DNA from: Geotrypetes seraphini
Taxonomy: Eukaryota > Chordata > Amphibia > Gymnophiona > Dermophiidae
Direction of reading: 5' to 3'
DNA: 64,000 nt
NCBI RefSeq assembly: GCF_902459505.1
Contig: NC_047084.1
Location: 495,923,013-495,987,012, forward strand
Of the stretch, positions 55,460 to 64,000 are shown piece after piece. A program made the translations under genes and the position numbers. The notes under the pieces were generated by a model. That model searched no databases. It was not told the DNA's origin and worked only from the letters and a program-made list of their open reading frames with translations. Numbering within the stretch: position 1 is the stretch's first letter; every line of letters starts with the position of its first letter.

Positions 55460-56420
55460 TGCTTGTCAGAGTTTATTGTTTGTTGTGAGCTTCTATACCG
55501 CTACTAATGACTGGGGAGTCAATTCAGAGCAGTTTGCATGAGCTTCTGTAGAGGTATTACAATACAGAGTTACAAAGAGCTTCTGCGAGGTGTCATTGTA
55601 GACAATACGATGAAACCTTCTGCCCAATTTGCGGCGGCGGCCAAAAAAGCAAACAGGATGGGAATTATTAAAAAAGGGATGGTGAACAAGACTAAGAATG
55701 TTATAATGCCCCTGTATCGCTCCATGGTGTGACCTCATCTGGAGTATTGCGTTCAATTCTGGTCTCCTTATCTCAAGAAAGATATAGTGGCACTAGAAAA
55801 GGTTCAAAGAAGAGCGACCAAGATGGTAAAGGGGTTGGAACTCCTCTCGTATGAGGAAAGACTAAAACGGTTAGGGCTCTTCAGCTTGGAAAAGAGACAG
55901 CTGAGGGGAGATATGATTGAAGTCTACAAAAACCTGAATGGAGTACAGGTGGATCGATTTTTCACTCCATCAAAAATTACAAAGACTAGAAGTTACAGGG
56001 AAATACTTTTAAAACCATTAGGAGGAAATATTTTTTCACTCAGAGAATAGTTAAGCTCTGGAACGCGTTGCCAGAGGATGTGGTAAGAGCGAATAGTGTA
56101 GCTGGATTTAAGAAAGGTTTGGACAAGTTCCTGGAGGAAAAGTCCATAGTCTGTTATTGAGAAAGACATGGGGGAAGCCACTGCTTGCCCTGTATCGGTA
56201 GCATGGAATATTGCTACACCTTGGGTTTTGGCCAGGTACTGATGACCTGGATTGGCCACCGTGAGATCAGGCTACTGAGCTTGATGGACCGTTGGTGTGA
56301 CCCAGTAAGGCTATTCTTATGTTCTTACAATACAGAGTTATTAATACCAGCATAATTATGCCATATTGAATCATCCTACTTATATGCATATGTTTATACC
56401 AAATCAATCTTCTTATGTAC
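55460..56420 (-). mobile_element. LINE 3' end (L2-like) split by a CR1
   Basis: AGCTTCTATACCGCTACTAA and CAGTTTGCATGAGCTTCTG resemble, on the minus strand, the end of an L2-like LINE. The sequence resumes after the CR1 at 56341. It is non-coding. Confidence 0.4.
55573..56324 (+). mobile_element. CR1 LINE 3' end with 16-bp target duplication
   Basis: The plus strand encodes the CR1 ORF2 C-terminal region (KKGMVNKTKNVIMPLYRSMV, then [40 protein letters not shown]), with stops, ending in CTATTCTTATGTTC. TTACAATACAGAGTTA occurs at 55557-55572 and again at 56325-56340. This clear 16-bp duplication is noteworthy because CR1 copies usually show little or none. Confidence 0.9.
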
Positions 56421-57040
56421 ATTCATATATAATACTAAGTTTAGTATTGCAGCTAAATACACAATATCTACACACCTCCTAAGTTGCTGCAACCATGGTT
56501 TCTCTACATCCCACTCTGGCTCATCTCTACAAAGAATATATGATAAAAATAACAAAAGGTTGGTTTATTATATATCTGGCATGTAAGGCAGTTCCATGAA
56601 TCACTACAGGGGAGGGGGTGCTGTTTTAGCACGACTTATTTGCTTCCTGCCTAATAAATATCATGTAATTAGTATGATACATTGCTTCCTAGTTATATAG
56701 TAAAGAGAAAGAAATGAATGATGGTAGATATAAAAAGAAAGTAGATAATTTTTTTTTTATGCCCACAAGTATTTAGATACAGTACATCATGCATCTTTTA
56801 AACTGCTGCGAGTTGGAGGTGCATAGTGAAAGCTCTATCTCTGCTTCCCATCAGCTTGTTTATTACTGAGGTTGACGCATTGTTCGCACAGTAGATAAAA
56901 AATGCTCTTTACTGTTAAAGCAAAGCTGCCATTAGTGAAATGTCATCTAAGTGGAGGCCGGAGGACAAAGCAGATATATTTTAGAGATGAAAGAATCAGA
57001 TGTGAATTGGCTGGATCCAGTTCAAATCACAAAGACCCAA
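56421..57040. other. Unassigned sequence
   Basis: No gene or classifiable repeat. Confidence 0.35.
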
Positions 57041-57043
57041 CTC

Positions 57044-57245
57044 TTTTTTTTCCCCCCAAGATATTTTATAGAAATTTAAATTACGCATTACAAACAACAA
57101 GATAATAAGTAAATCAAGAATCAGGGTTGACATACCACAGTGAAAATTAAAAAAAAAAAAAATGTTACAGAACTTACTCCTTCATATTCAATAAACAATT
57201 CCAAATCTTTTTAAATTTCTTCATTTAATTAATTTTACAAAGACC
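57044..57245 (-). mobile_element. L1-type LINE C-terminal end and tail
   Basis: The T run at 57044 followed by CCCCCCAAGATATTTTATAG reads on the minus strand as a LINE tail. Further in, the minus strand encodes a KKFKKIWNCLLN-like end of L1 ORF2. Confidence 0.5.
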
Positions 57246-57379
57246 CAACTCTAATTTCAAACTAGAATCTTAGAGGCCCTTTTCTTGAGTATATTTAATG
57301 ACATCTACAGCTTAGGTTTTAAGTGGAATAGAAATTTTGAAAATAAATAAATACCTTTCTAGGCACCTACAGTGTAGAC

Positions 57380-57575
57380 CAGTGGTTCCCAACCTTATCC
57401 TGGAGGACCACCAGGCCAGTTGGGTTTTTGGGATAGCCCTAATGAATATGCATGGGGCAGATTTGCATGCCTGTCACCTCAATTATATGCAAATCTCTCT
57501 CTTGCATATTCATTAGGGCTATCCCAAAAACCCAACTGGCCTGGTGGTCCTCCAGGACAGGGTTGGGAACCACTG
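57380..57575. mobile_element. 196-bp palindromic hAT MITE with 8-bp target duplication
   Basis: The TIR CAGTGGTTCCCAACC lies on both ends and the whole element folds into a hairpin (CTGGAGGACCACCAGGCCAG against its complement, AATGAATATGCATG core). GTGTAGAC flanks it perfectly (57372-57379 and 57576-57583). It is non-coding. Confidence 0.93.
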
Positions 57576-57589
57576 GTGTAGACATTTAA

Positions 57590-57870
57590 ATGTGTCAATC
57601 ATGCGTTAGGTGTTGCTAACAGAATTGTGCCTATATTGTAGGTATCTCAAATGTTGGCCAATTTGCCTCACCTACTTTGAATGCACATAATGAAGGCACC
57701 TAACAGCATCTAACTTAAAAAAAAGGCTTCCAATTTGCCCCTAACCACACCTATATGGTGTTAGATGCTTGGGTGTAGGCGCCTACAAACCAATTAGCCT
57801 TAATTTTTTTGTCATTATGAGCTTGTTAAAGCTCATTAATGATGCCATTAACTCTGAGTATGCAACTGAT
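57590..57870. repeat. Decayed DNA-transposon-like sequence
   Basis: Words such as AGAATTGTGCCTATATTGTA and GGCACCTAACAGCATCTAAC recall the fragments at 14.0 and 15.05 kb. Confidence 0.35.
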
Positions 57871-58508
57871 TTTTATTCCAAGTTTCCAAGTTTAATAAAC
57901 TTTTTGATTATATTGCATTATCACTTATTCAATGTGATGTACAAATGACAAACAATGTGTATAGGGGAGTTTTAAACCCCCCCCCAAAACAACAGACATG
58001 GACAAATAGACAGATTCATAAACATAAGGGTGGTGGGAAGAACTACAATAAGTAAAGAAAAGGGATTAACAGTAGGTTAGAAATATCTAATTTAGGGGTC
58101 CTTTTACAAACCGCGCTAGCGGTTTTATCGCACGCACCGGATTAGTGTGCGCTATAGCGCGAGCTAGTCAGAAATCTACCGCCTGCTCAAAAGGAGACGG
58201 TAGCGGCTAGCGCATGCAGCAATTTAGCGTGCGCTATGCCGCACGTTAATGCCCTAGCGCAGCTTTATAAAACTAGCCCTTAGTGGCCTTGCGTCTTTTA
58301 TGTTTCAAATGTGTCCCCGAAGAGAAATCATTTTAGGTTGCCTTTGAATTTATCTGTTAGTTTCTTCACTCAAGTAAACCGGCAGTGAATTCTATATTTG
58401 GGGGGCGTCACAGAGAAGATCGTATTTCGCCAAGTATTAATGGTTCTTTAGGAAGAAAATGAGCGAACTGAGAGAAGATGTTTATCCTCTGATCTTAGTG
58501 CTCTAGAG
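57871..58508 (-). mobile_element. L2-like LINE 3' end, carrying two later insertions
   Basis: It begins with the tail CCAAGTTTCCAAGTTTAATA, the complement of the AAACTTG tail repeat seen at 61.92 kb. It is interrupted at 58095-58280 by a TIR element and cut at 58509 by a hAT MITE. Little coding sequence remains. Confidence 0.6.
58095..58280. mobile_element. 186-bp foldback TIR element in a TA target
   Basis: GGGGTCCTTTTACAAACCGC is the imperfect inverse of GCAGCTTTATAAAACTAGCCC (read short by one). The interior is rich in GCGC/TAGCGC hairpin words. TA flanks at 58093-58094 and 58281-58282. Confidence 0.75.
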
Positions 58509-58704
58509 CAGTGATTCCCAACCCTGTCCTGGAGGAACACCAGGCCAATTGGGTTTTCAGGCTAGCCCTAATGAATATGCATGAAGCAAATTTGCATGCC
58601 TATCACTTCCATCATATGCAAATCTCTCTCATGCATATTCATTAGGGCTAGCCTGAAAACCCGATTGGCCTGGTGTTCCTCCAGGACAGGGTTGGGAATC
58701 ACTG
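58509..58704. mobile_element. Second 196-bp palindromic hAT MITE with 8-bp target duplication
   Basis: Ends CAGTGATTCCCAACC and GGTTGGGAATCACTG; same length and architecture as 57380-57575. CTCTAGAG flanks both sides (58501-58508 and 58705-58712). Confidence 0.93.
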
Positions 58705-58712
58705 CTCTAGAG

Positions 58713-59365
58713 GGTGCATAAGGAGTAAGAATTATTATTGTATATTCAGTAAATGGAGACAAAATTAGACTCTGGAAAGATCTGCGGTAAACTCATATTC
58801 TATAAAGGGTGCTTTGTGTAAAGCATCTTTTATAGAATAGTGTTGAGTGCTGATTGCCACTCTCAAATTTGGTTTTAAGGACTTATGATTGCTGAAATCT
58901 GCTGTAAATGCTGGTATTCAAGCTGGGCACGCAACCCAGGAATTCTATAATATTGCACCTAAATTTTGGGAATGACCCTGAACTGCCCATGTCCCTCCAA
59001 TGACTACTTCCCCTTATAAGCTATGCATGTGATATTTTGACTGCACACCGTTATATCATTAGAATAGCATGTAGGAACCCAATGAGTGTCGGGAGCAGCG
59101 CGGGCCATTTATTGCGGCTCTCTGTGCTATAAACCGCTAGCGCGGTTTTGTAGAAGAGGGGGTTAGTTTAAATAATTTATCACAAGTAATTAGCTTGTAC
59201 TAAAAAATGCTGAATGTCCAATATAATTCAGTGGACAGCGAATTATACTGGACATTCAGTGTTTTTTTTAGTCTAGCAATGATGTAGAAATTATAAGCAG
59301 GAGTAGTAGTGTCACCCAGACTTCCTCTTTTATATTGTTGGTCTATTGATTTCCTTGAATAAAAT
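58713..59365. other. Unassigned sequence with small TIR-element scraps
   Basis: A scrap at 59056-59162 (GTGTCGGGAGCAGCGCGGGC, AACCGCTAGCGCGGTTTTGT) belongs to the GC-hairpin family. A short inverted repeat (ATATAATTCAGTGGACAGCG region, 59215-59265) is also present. There is no gene. Confidence 0.4.
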
Positions 59366-59490
59366 TGACTACCTTATTTTTTTGCTCCATTAGACCCAGT
59401 CCCCCTCACTCCTTACCAGGCTCTGTACCCAACCCCACACTCCTTGCCAGGCTCTGCACCCTGCCCCCTCCTGCCAGGCTCTGTAAGTTT
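59366..59490. mobile_element. Fragment of the CCATAAGA-family TIR element
   Basis: CCTTATTTTTTTGCTCCATT followed by three CCAGGCTCTGTACCC-type words matches the left end of the elements at 47.44 kb. Confidence 0.55.
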
Positions 59491-60139
59491 CACACTGTAG
59501 GAGGTTTTCAAAGTAACAGATTACTACTTTCACTTTTGAAAATTATCCCAGGAAATCTAGCCACTAATTTATGCAGACATATTTTTTTATAAATATATTC
59601 ATTTATTTTTTGGAAAATTCAAAAGGGCACTTAGATGGGGCAGTTATATATGATATTTTCTCTCAAGGAAATTTCTATAGACAAAAAAAAAAAAGAGTAA
59701 ACAAATTTATTATATAGTCTAATAAAGCTTTCAGTTTTTCTATTTTGTATTAAAAAAAACAAACCAATGAGAGCTGGCAAGACTCCATAATGAAGTTTAA
59801 AGTTACTGAACATCCTACCCCTTGACTCTTCTAGGTAGAATTGCTTTGTATAATATGATGGTGATATCTCAATGGCTTTACCTTCTTCAAACCTTACCTT
59901 TACTTCTCCAGCGCTGTCACCTTTGGTTACTTCATAGATCTTTGCTTCTGTTTTTGTGGGGAGGTAAATGATCTAGGATTCCTCAAAATACTCTTACATT
60001 ACCTATTGCTCAGGGGGGTCTTGGGTTATTGTATTTGGGCAGACTCAATGTGGCTTGTCAAATTAGGCATGTGAATGATTGGTTCTGTGGGACTACTCAC
60101 TTTTCAGCCACTGGGGTGGAATGCCTTACTTTTGCTCCC

Positions 60140-60849
60140 TAATATAGACCAGAGAACAAATTCATATCAAGTTGTATTAGATTACCAGACCTCAAATACC
60201 CAAGGCACTACTTGAATAATTTTTCGTGCCCTTACTGGGGTGGTAAATTCTTCATTGGCCTTGGTAAAGTGACTTGTGCTGTGAAAATTTATTTAAATAT
60301 TTATAGTATCAATTTTCAATAAAGATAAAGTGCATAAACCACATAGAATTTCACGGTACTGCGGTATATAAGCTGTTATTATTATTTATTATTATTATTA
60401 GGTGCTCTCAAACCTTCTTTGAATGCGGTGGAAGGCAGAATACTCCAGCTTAAAGCAGGAAAGCAGCAGACAGCAGGCCAACTGGACAAGCAGGTTTGGT
60501 ATAATAATAGAAGGAGGCATAGCCCCTGATGAAATCGAGTGTGAAACGGTGGGCAGCCGTCAGGCACAAAAGATAAGTGCTTCCCTTCCTTAAGCACCTT
60601 ATGCACCTAATGCACTTTATATTTATTGAAAATTGATACTATAAATATTTAAATAAATTTTCACAGCACAAGTCACTTTACCAAGGCCAATGATGAATTT
60701 ACCACCCCAGTAAGGGCACGAAAAATTATTCAAGTAGTGCCTTGGGTATTTGAGGTCTGGTAATCTAATACAACTTGATATGAATTTGTTCTCTGGTCTA
60801 TATTAGTTTCTTGTTTTGGACAAATTTTTTATTTTCTTCATTTTCAGTT
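60140..60849. mobile_element. Foldback PLE-like insertion with about 195-bp inverted arms
   Basis: The arm at 60140-60338 (TATAGACCAGAGAACAAATT, then GGCACTACTTGAATAATTTT) is the near-exact reverse complement of 60606-60807. The 265-bp centre holds a hammerhead-like motif (60523-60563). TTTTGCTCCCTA appears on both sides (ending near 60139 and again at 60850-60861), consistent with a target duplication of about 12 bp inside the L1. Confidence 0.75.
60523..60563 (+). ncRNA. Hammerhead-like ribozyme motif
   Basis: CCCTGATGAAATCGAGTGTG supplies the full CTGATGA core box. It is followed by GAAAC, then a GG...CC hairpin and CCGTC. Stem II is weak, so it is probably inactive. It is a signature of PLE terminal repeats. 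Confidence 0.55.
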
Positions 60850-61558
60850 GCTTTTGCTCCCTATCATTTTAGCTATTTGCTTCATGTGAAATGCCTACCT
60901 CCACGAGCTCAGTCTTATGGGGACATGTTCTTACTTCCAGTAAGAACAATTTTGAAGCAAATCTGTACTCAATTGGCTATTCGGTTTGATGTGACACCGT
61001 GTTCACCTATTGTTGGTAATGGGGACTTTATCCCTGGCATGAGTCCTGGCTCTCATAATCCGTGGTCTAGGAAGGGTTTGTTATATTTGTCTCAAGTATT
61101 ACAGCCTGATGGTGCGCTACAGTCCTTTCAGATGTTACGAGAATCCTTTACTTTGGTAGCTGGGGACTGGTTTTCTTATAGACAATTGCAACATTATGTT
61201 CATTCCCTCCCTAGCCCGGCTTTGTCTGAAGAGATTCAAGAGAAACTGTCAGAATCTTTTTGTTTGACTGCATACCATTGCGTTTTCTTCACCGATTTCT
61301 ACAGGAGCTGGCTGGCGACTTTGACTATGCTACTCTGGCAACCAAATGGACCCAGGATTTACAGTTGCAAATTTCTGCAGCCGTGCCGAAGCGGAGTGTT
61401 ATGCTGGGGGCCAAACTCTTGGTCTCTGCTGTGGAAAAGGAACGGTACAATAAATTCTTGGTTCGGGCTTATTTTGCACCTGTTAGAGCCTATAAAGCGC
61501 ACATCAGCTCTATGGACAGTTGCCCTATGTGTGCGGCCCCCAGAGCTACCCTGGGCCA

Positions 61559-61938
61559 GCGCTCTCCCCAATTTACTTATGAAATGAGCAGGACTTAGGA
61601 AAATTTAAAAGTAATCTAAAAACATTTCTTTTTAAAGATGCTTTTAATATTTAATTTAACAATTCTTAGACCAGTGATTTTATTTTATTTTATTATGTTT
61701 TGTTGTTATTTGTTTCCCTACTGTGCTTTTCCTTTGTTTTGCTTTTCTTTATTAATTGTATTTCAAACCCCTATCTTACCTTATGTAATGAGAATAATGT
61801 ACTAGTTATCTACCCAATTTTATTATTTAAAAGTTTGTACTGTTTTGTCTCTATTTGAATGTATTTTAAATTGTTCATCGCTTAGAATTCGATTAAGCGA
61901 TCAATCAAGAAAAAATATTAAACTTGAAACTTGAAACT
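61559..61938 (+). mobile_element. L2-like LINE 3' end nested in the L1
   Basis: It starts with a worn ORF2 C-terminus and runs through a T-rich UTR to the word CGATTAAGCGATCAATCAAG and an AAACTTG tandem tail (61919-61938). The L1 frame resumes right after with a VLVMPWHSG-like stretch. Confidence 0.7.
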
Positions 61939-62452
61939 TGATGTTCTGGTTATGCCCTGGCATTCAGGCATACTGGAAACACATTTGCTTGCACATTAAG
62001 TCTATATGGAATTGTACTTGGGTACCCACGGACACCTTTCTTTTTACCTTAAAACTTTCCTTGGTCCCTGTTTGACCGGTGCTGCTGCATTTGTACAAAA
62101 AGCTGACTCCACACACTCCTATGGTGTCGCACTGGTGGACTCAAATGATCCAGCTGGCGGGGTATGAGCGCCAGGCTATCTCTGATATGGACTCTAGGCA
62201 CGGCTCCTTGTTTCTTCGATGCGGGTTGCCTTTTTGTTGTAATATGACACCCATTGCAAGAAGTAGACTTTTGAACTAAATTCTTATGGCATGCTTAATT
62301 TATACTGGACTTTGGAGTTCCCGGGGGTGAGTGGGTGGGGGGAGGGGGGAGGTATGCATTGTATATCTGCTTTACTGTGTGATTGTTATAGTTCTTTGTT
62401 TTTTTCAAAACTAATAAAATTGATTTAAACAAAAAAAAAAGTTACTGAACAT

Positions 62453-62889
62453 TTTTACCAAGTGTTTCCTCTCCGGAGCGCTGTTTGTTTTCAAAGGGAG
62501 GCGCTAGGACCGGGATGGAACTGTGTTTCTGCGCTAATGTGACAACTAGAGAATGACATGGTGGTTGTTATCCGTGGCTGCCGAAACAGTGGAGGGAAAG
62601 AAAGTGCTCACTGCGGGTACGGGGACAAGGCCATCCACTGCCTCATGGAGTGGTGAATGGCCTTGCCTCCGCAGTTAAGGGAGGGAACGCGCACAGTCAC
62701 CAATCACGCAAGGCCCCCTCCCTCCTTCCTACCTTCTGGCCGCATTTATCTCTCTCCCTATTACCTTCGTGGCACTTTACAGTGTAATTTGTGCAAGTCA
62801 CAGGAGCCTGCCTGAAGTCGCTTGCATCTGCGGGCGGTAGCTTCTCCTCTGATACAACCAGCCCACAGATGCAGTGTAAGTAGATGTGA
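62453..62889. other. Mixed sequence with a hAT-like scrap
   Basis: ACTAGAGAATGACATGGTGG (62546-62565) resembles the end of a widespread hAT-type repeat. The rest is unassigned. Confidence 0.3.
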
Positions 62890-63402
62890 CCACTATACTA
62901 GGGATCTCCCTGCTGCAATTAGTATAGCGGACGCAGCTGTGGCTGCCAGTCTCCCCCCAACCCCTAAATGAACATGGCAGGAGGGATGTCTAATCCCTCC
63001 TGCTGAAAGACCCACCACCAACGATCGCCAGCAGGAGGGTGCCCAACCCCTCCTACCGGTAGGCCCCCACACCCCAACAATCATGGCAGGATGGTGCCCA
63101 ACCCCTCCTGCCCGATGACCGCCTACCCTTTCCCGAAGATCGCTGGCAGGAGGGTGCCGGCCCCCCAAATGAACCCCCCATCCTTGAATACCCCCAATAC
63201 CCTGACCCTCCAATAAAACCCCTCCTCCATGCAACCCCCCCCTCTCCCGGGCTCACCAAGCAAGTTGGAGAGCTGGATGGGATATTGTACCGGCCGGCCG
63301 GCAGGCCCATCTTCATCCAAATGAGGCGGGCCCACCCCTCCCCTGACCAACCCACCAGAGCCTAAGGCCTGATTGTCCTAGGCGCCTAAGGCCCCTCCTA
63401 TG
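62890..63402. repeat. GC-rich repeat related to the palindromic element of 33.8 kb
   Basis: Repeated words CAGGAGGGTGCCCAACCCCT and ATCGCTGGCAGGAGGGTGCC, then AGAGCCTAAGGCCTGATTGT and CCTAGGCGCCTAAGGCCC, resemble one arm of the element at 33821-35446. No inverted partner and no ends were found. Confidence 0.5.
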
Positions 63403-63404
63403 GT

Positions 63405-64000
63405 TAAAAAGAAGTTAAAAGGATCGGTTGCAAAGGCTAGGACTGTAAACCAGTTATAGATGTCATTTAAAAATACCATCGTGGAAACCCAGACCAGATG
63501 TATTCCATGTATCAGCAAAGGTAGAAAGAAGAGGAAACGAGAACTGGAGTGGTTAAAAGGTGAAGTGAAAGAGGCTATTAGAGCAAAAAAAAAACCCCAT
63601 CATTTAAAGAATGGAAAAAAAATCCAAATGAAGTAAATAGGAAGAAACACAAGCACTGGCAAGTTAGATGCAAAGCATTTATAAAGACAGCTAAGAAAGA
63701 ATATGAAGAGAAACTTGCAGAAGAGGCAAAAACTCATAGCAATTTTTTTAGGTATATCAGAAGCAGAAAACCTGTGAGGGAATTTGTGGGACCATTGGAT
63801 GATCAAGGAGCGAAAGGGGCACTCAGGGATTATAAGGCCATAGCGGAAAGACTGAATGAATTCTTTTCTTCGGTCTTTACAGAAAAAGATGTAAGAGATT
63901 TACCTTGAACCGGAAATGGGTTTCAAGAGTGATGATGCGATGGAACTGAAAGAAATCTCAGTGAATTTGGAAGATGTACTGAGCCAAATCGACAAGTTAA
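63405..64000 (+). mobile_element. CR1 LINE, continuing past the window end
   Basis: The plus strand, over several frames, encodes the region between endonuclease and RT (KKEYEEKLAEEAKTHSNFFR, YIRSRKPVREFVGPL, RLNEFFSSVFTEKD). This matches the linker of the CR1 at 53.9 kb. The RT should follow beyond 64000. Confidence 0.85.

Larger units (their letters stand above)
59814..62440 (+). mobile_element. L1/Tx1-type LINE 3' part, with target duplication and two nested insertions
   Basis: The plus strand encodes the ORF2 C-terminal half (LPIAQGGLGLLYLGRLNVAC before the first insertion; SYLLHVKCLPPRAQSYGDMF, WSRKGLLYLSQVLQPDGALQ, LQHYVHSLPSPALSEEIQEK after it). It ends in CTAATAAAATTGATTTAAAC plus an A run. 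AGTTACTGAACAT lies at 59801-59813 and recurs after the A run at 62440-62452, so the insertion is 5'-truncated. A PLE-type foldback (60140-60849) and an L2-like tail (61559-61938) interrupt it. Stops and frameshifts show it is dead. Confidence 0.88.

Overview
This is a repeat-dominated nuclear segment from a large vertebrate genome. Intact-looking tRNA-Ser genes, CR1, L2-like and L1/Tx1-type LINEs, Penelope-like elements (PLEs), a Helitron, hAT, mariner and Tigger DNA transposons and a tRNA-derived SINE occur together. This mix fits an amphibian, perhaps a caecilian, or possibly a lepidosaur. The species cannot be fixed from sequence alone, and no host protein-coding gene was recognised.

Layout. 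1-3.9 kb: broken minus-strand L1 split by a foldback repeat. 3.9-11 kb: CR1, L1, PLE and L2-like pieces and small TIR elements. 11.4-13.8 kb: hAT-type element with 8-bp target duplications. 14-15 kb: mariner relic. 15-17.9 kb: low-repeat stretch that may be conserved noncoding DNA. 17.9-20.5 kb: long-TIR element and a plus-strand L1 ORF2 piece.

20.53-40.17 kb: the centrepiece, a head-to-tail array of about 1.24-kb units, each carrying one 82-bp tRNA-Ser gene. There are 15 copies. Twelve look functional: five anticodon TGA, five CGA, two AGA. Three (the first two and one internal copy) are damaged. A roughly 5.02-kb four-unit higher-order repeat is visible. The last genes are spaced exactly 1,240 bp apart. 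One unit is split by a 1,626-bp TIR element whose interior is a giant palindrome.

40.17-45.32 kb: a nearly full-length minus-strand PLE (RT plus GIY-YIG endonuclease) with a hammerhead-like motif. It is followed by an inverted scrap of the tRNA array. 45.9-50.5 kb: nested TA-target elements inside an inverted-repeat, PLE-like structure. 50.5-54.3 kb: Helitron with a roughly 52-bp minisatellite, itself split by a CR1. 54.3-64 kb: small TIR elements, twin 196-bp hAT MITEs, CR1, L2-like and L1 copies (one L1 holding two further insertions), and a CR1 running off the end.

The only genes likely to serve the host are the tRNA-Ser genes. They would be transcribed by RNA polymerase III from internal A and B boxes and supply readers for UCN serine codons. 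Almost every long open frame elsewhere is a transposon fragment or an artefact of low-complexity DNA.
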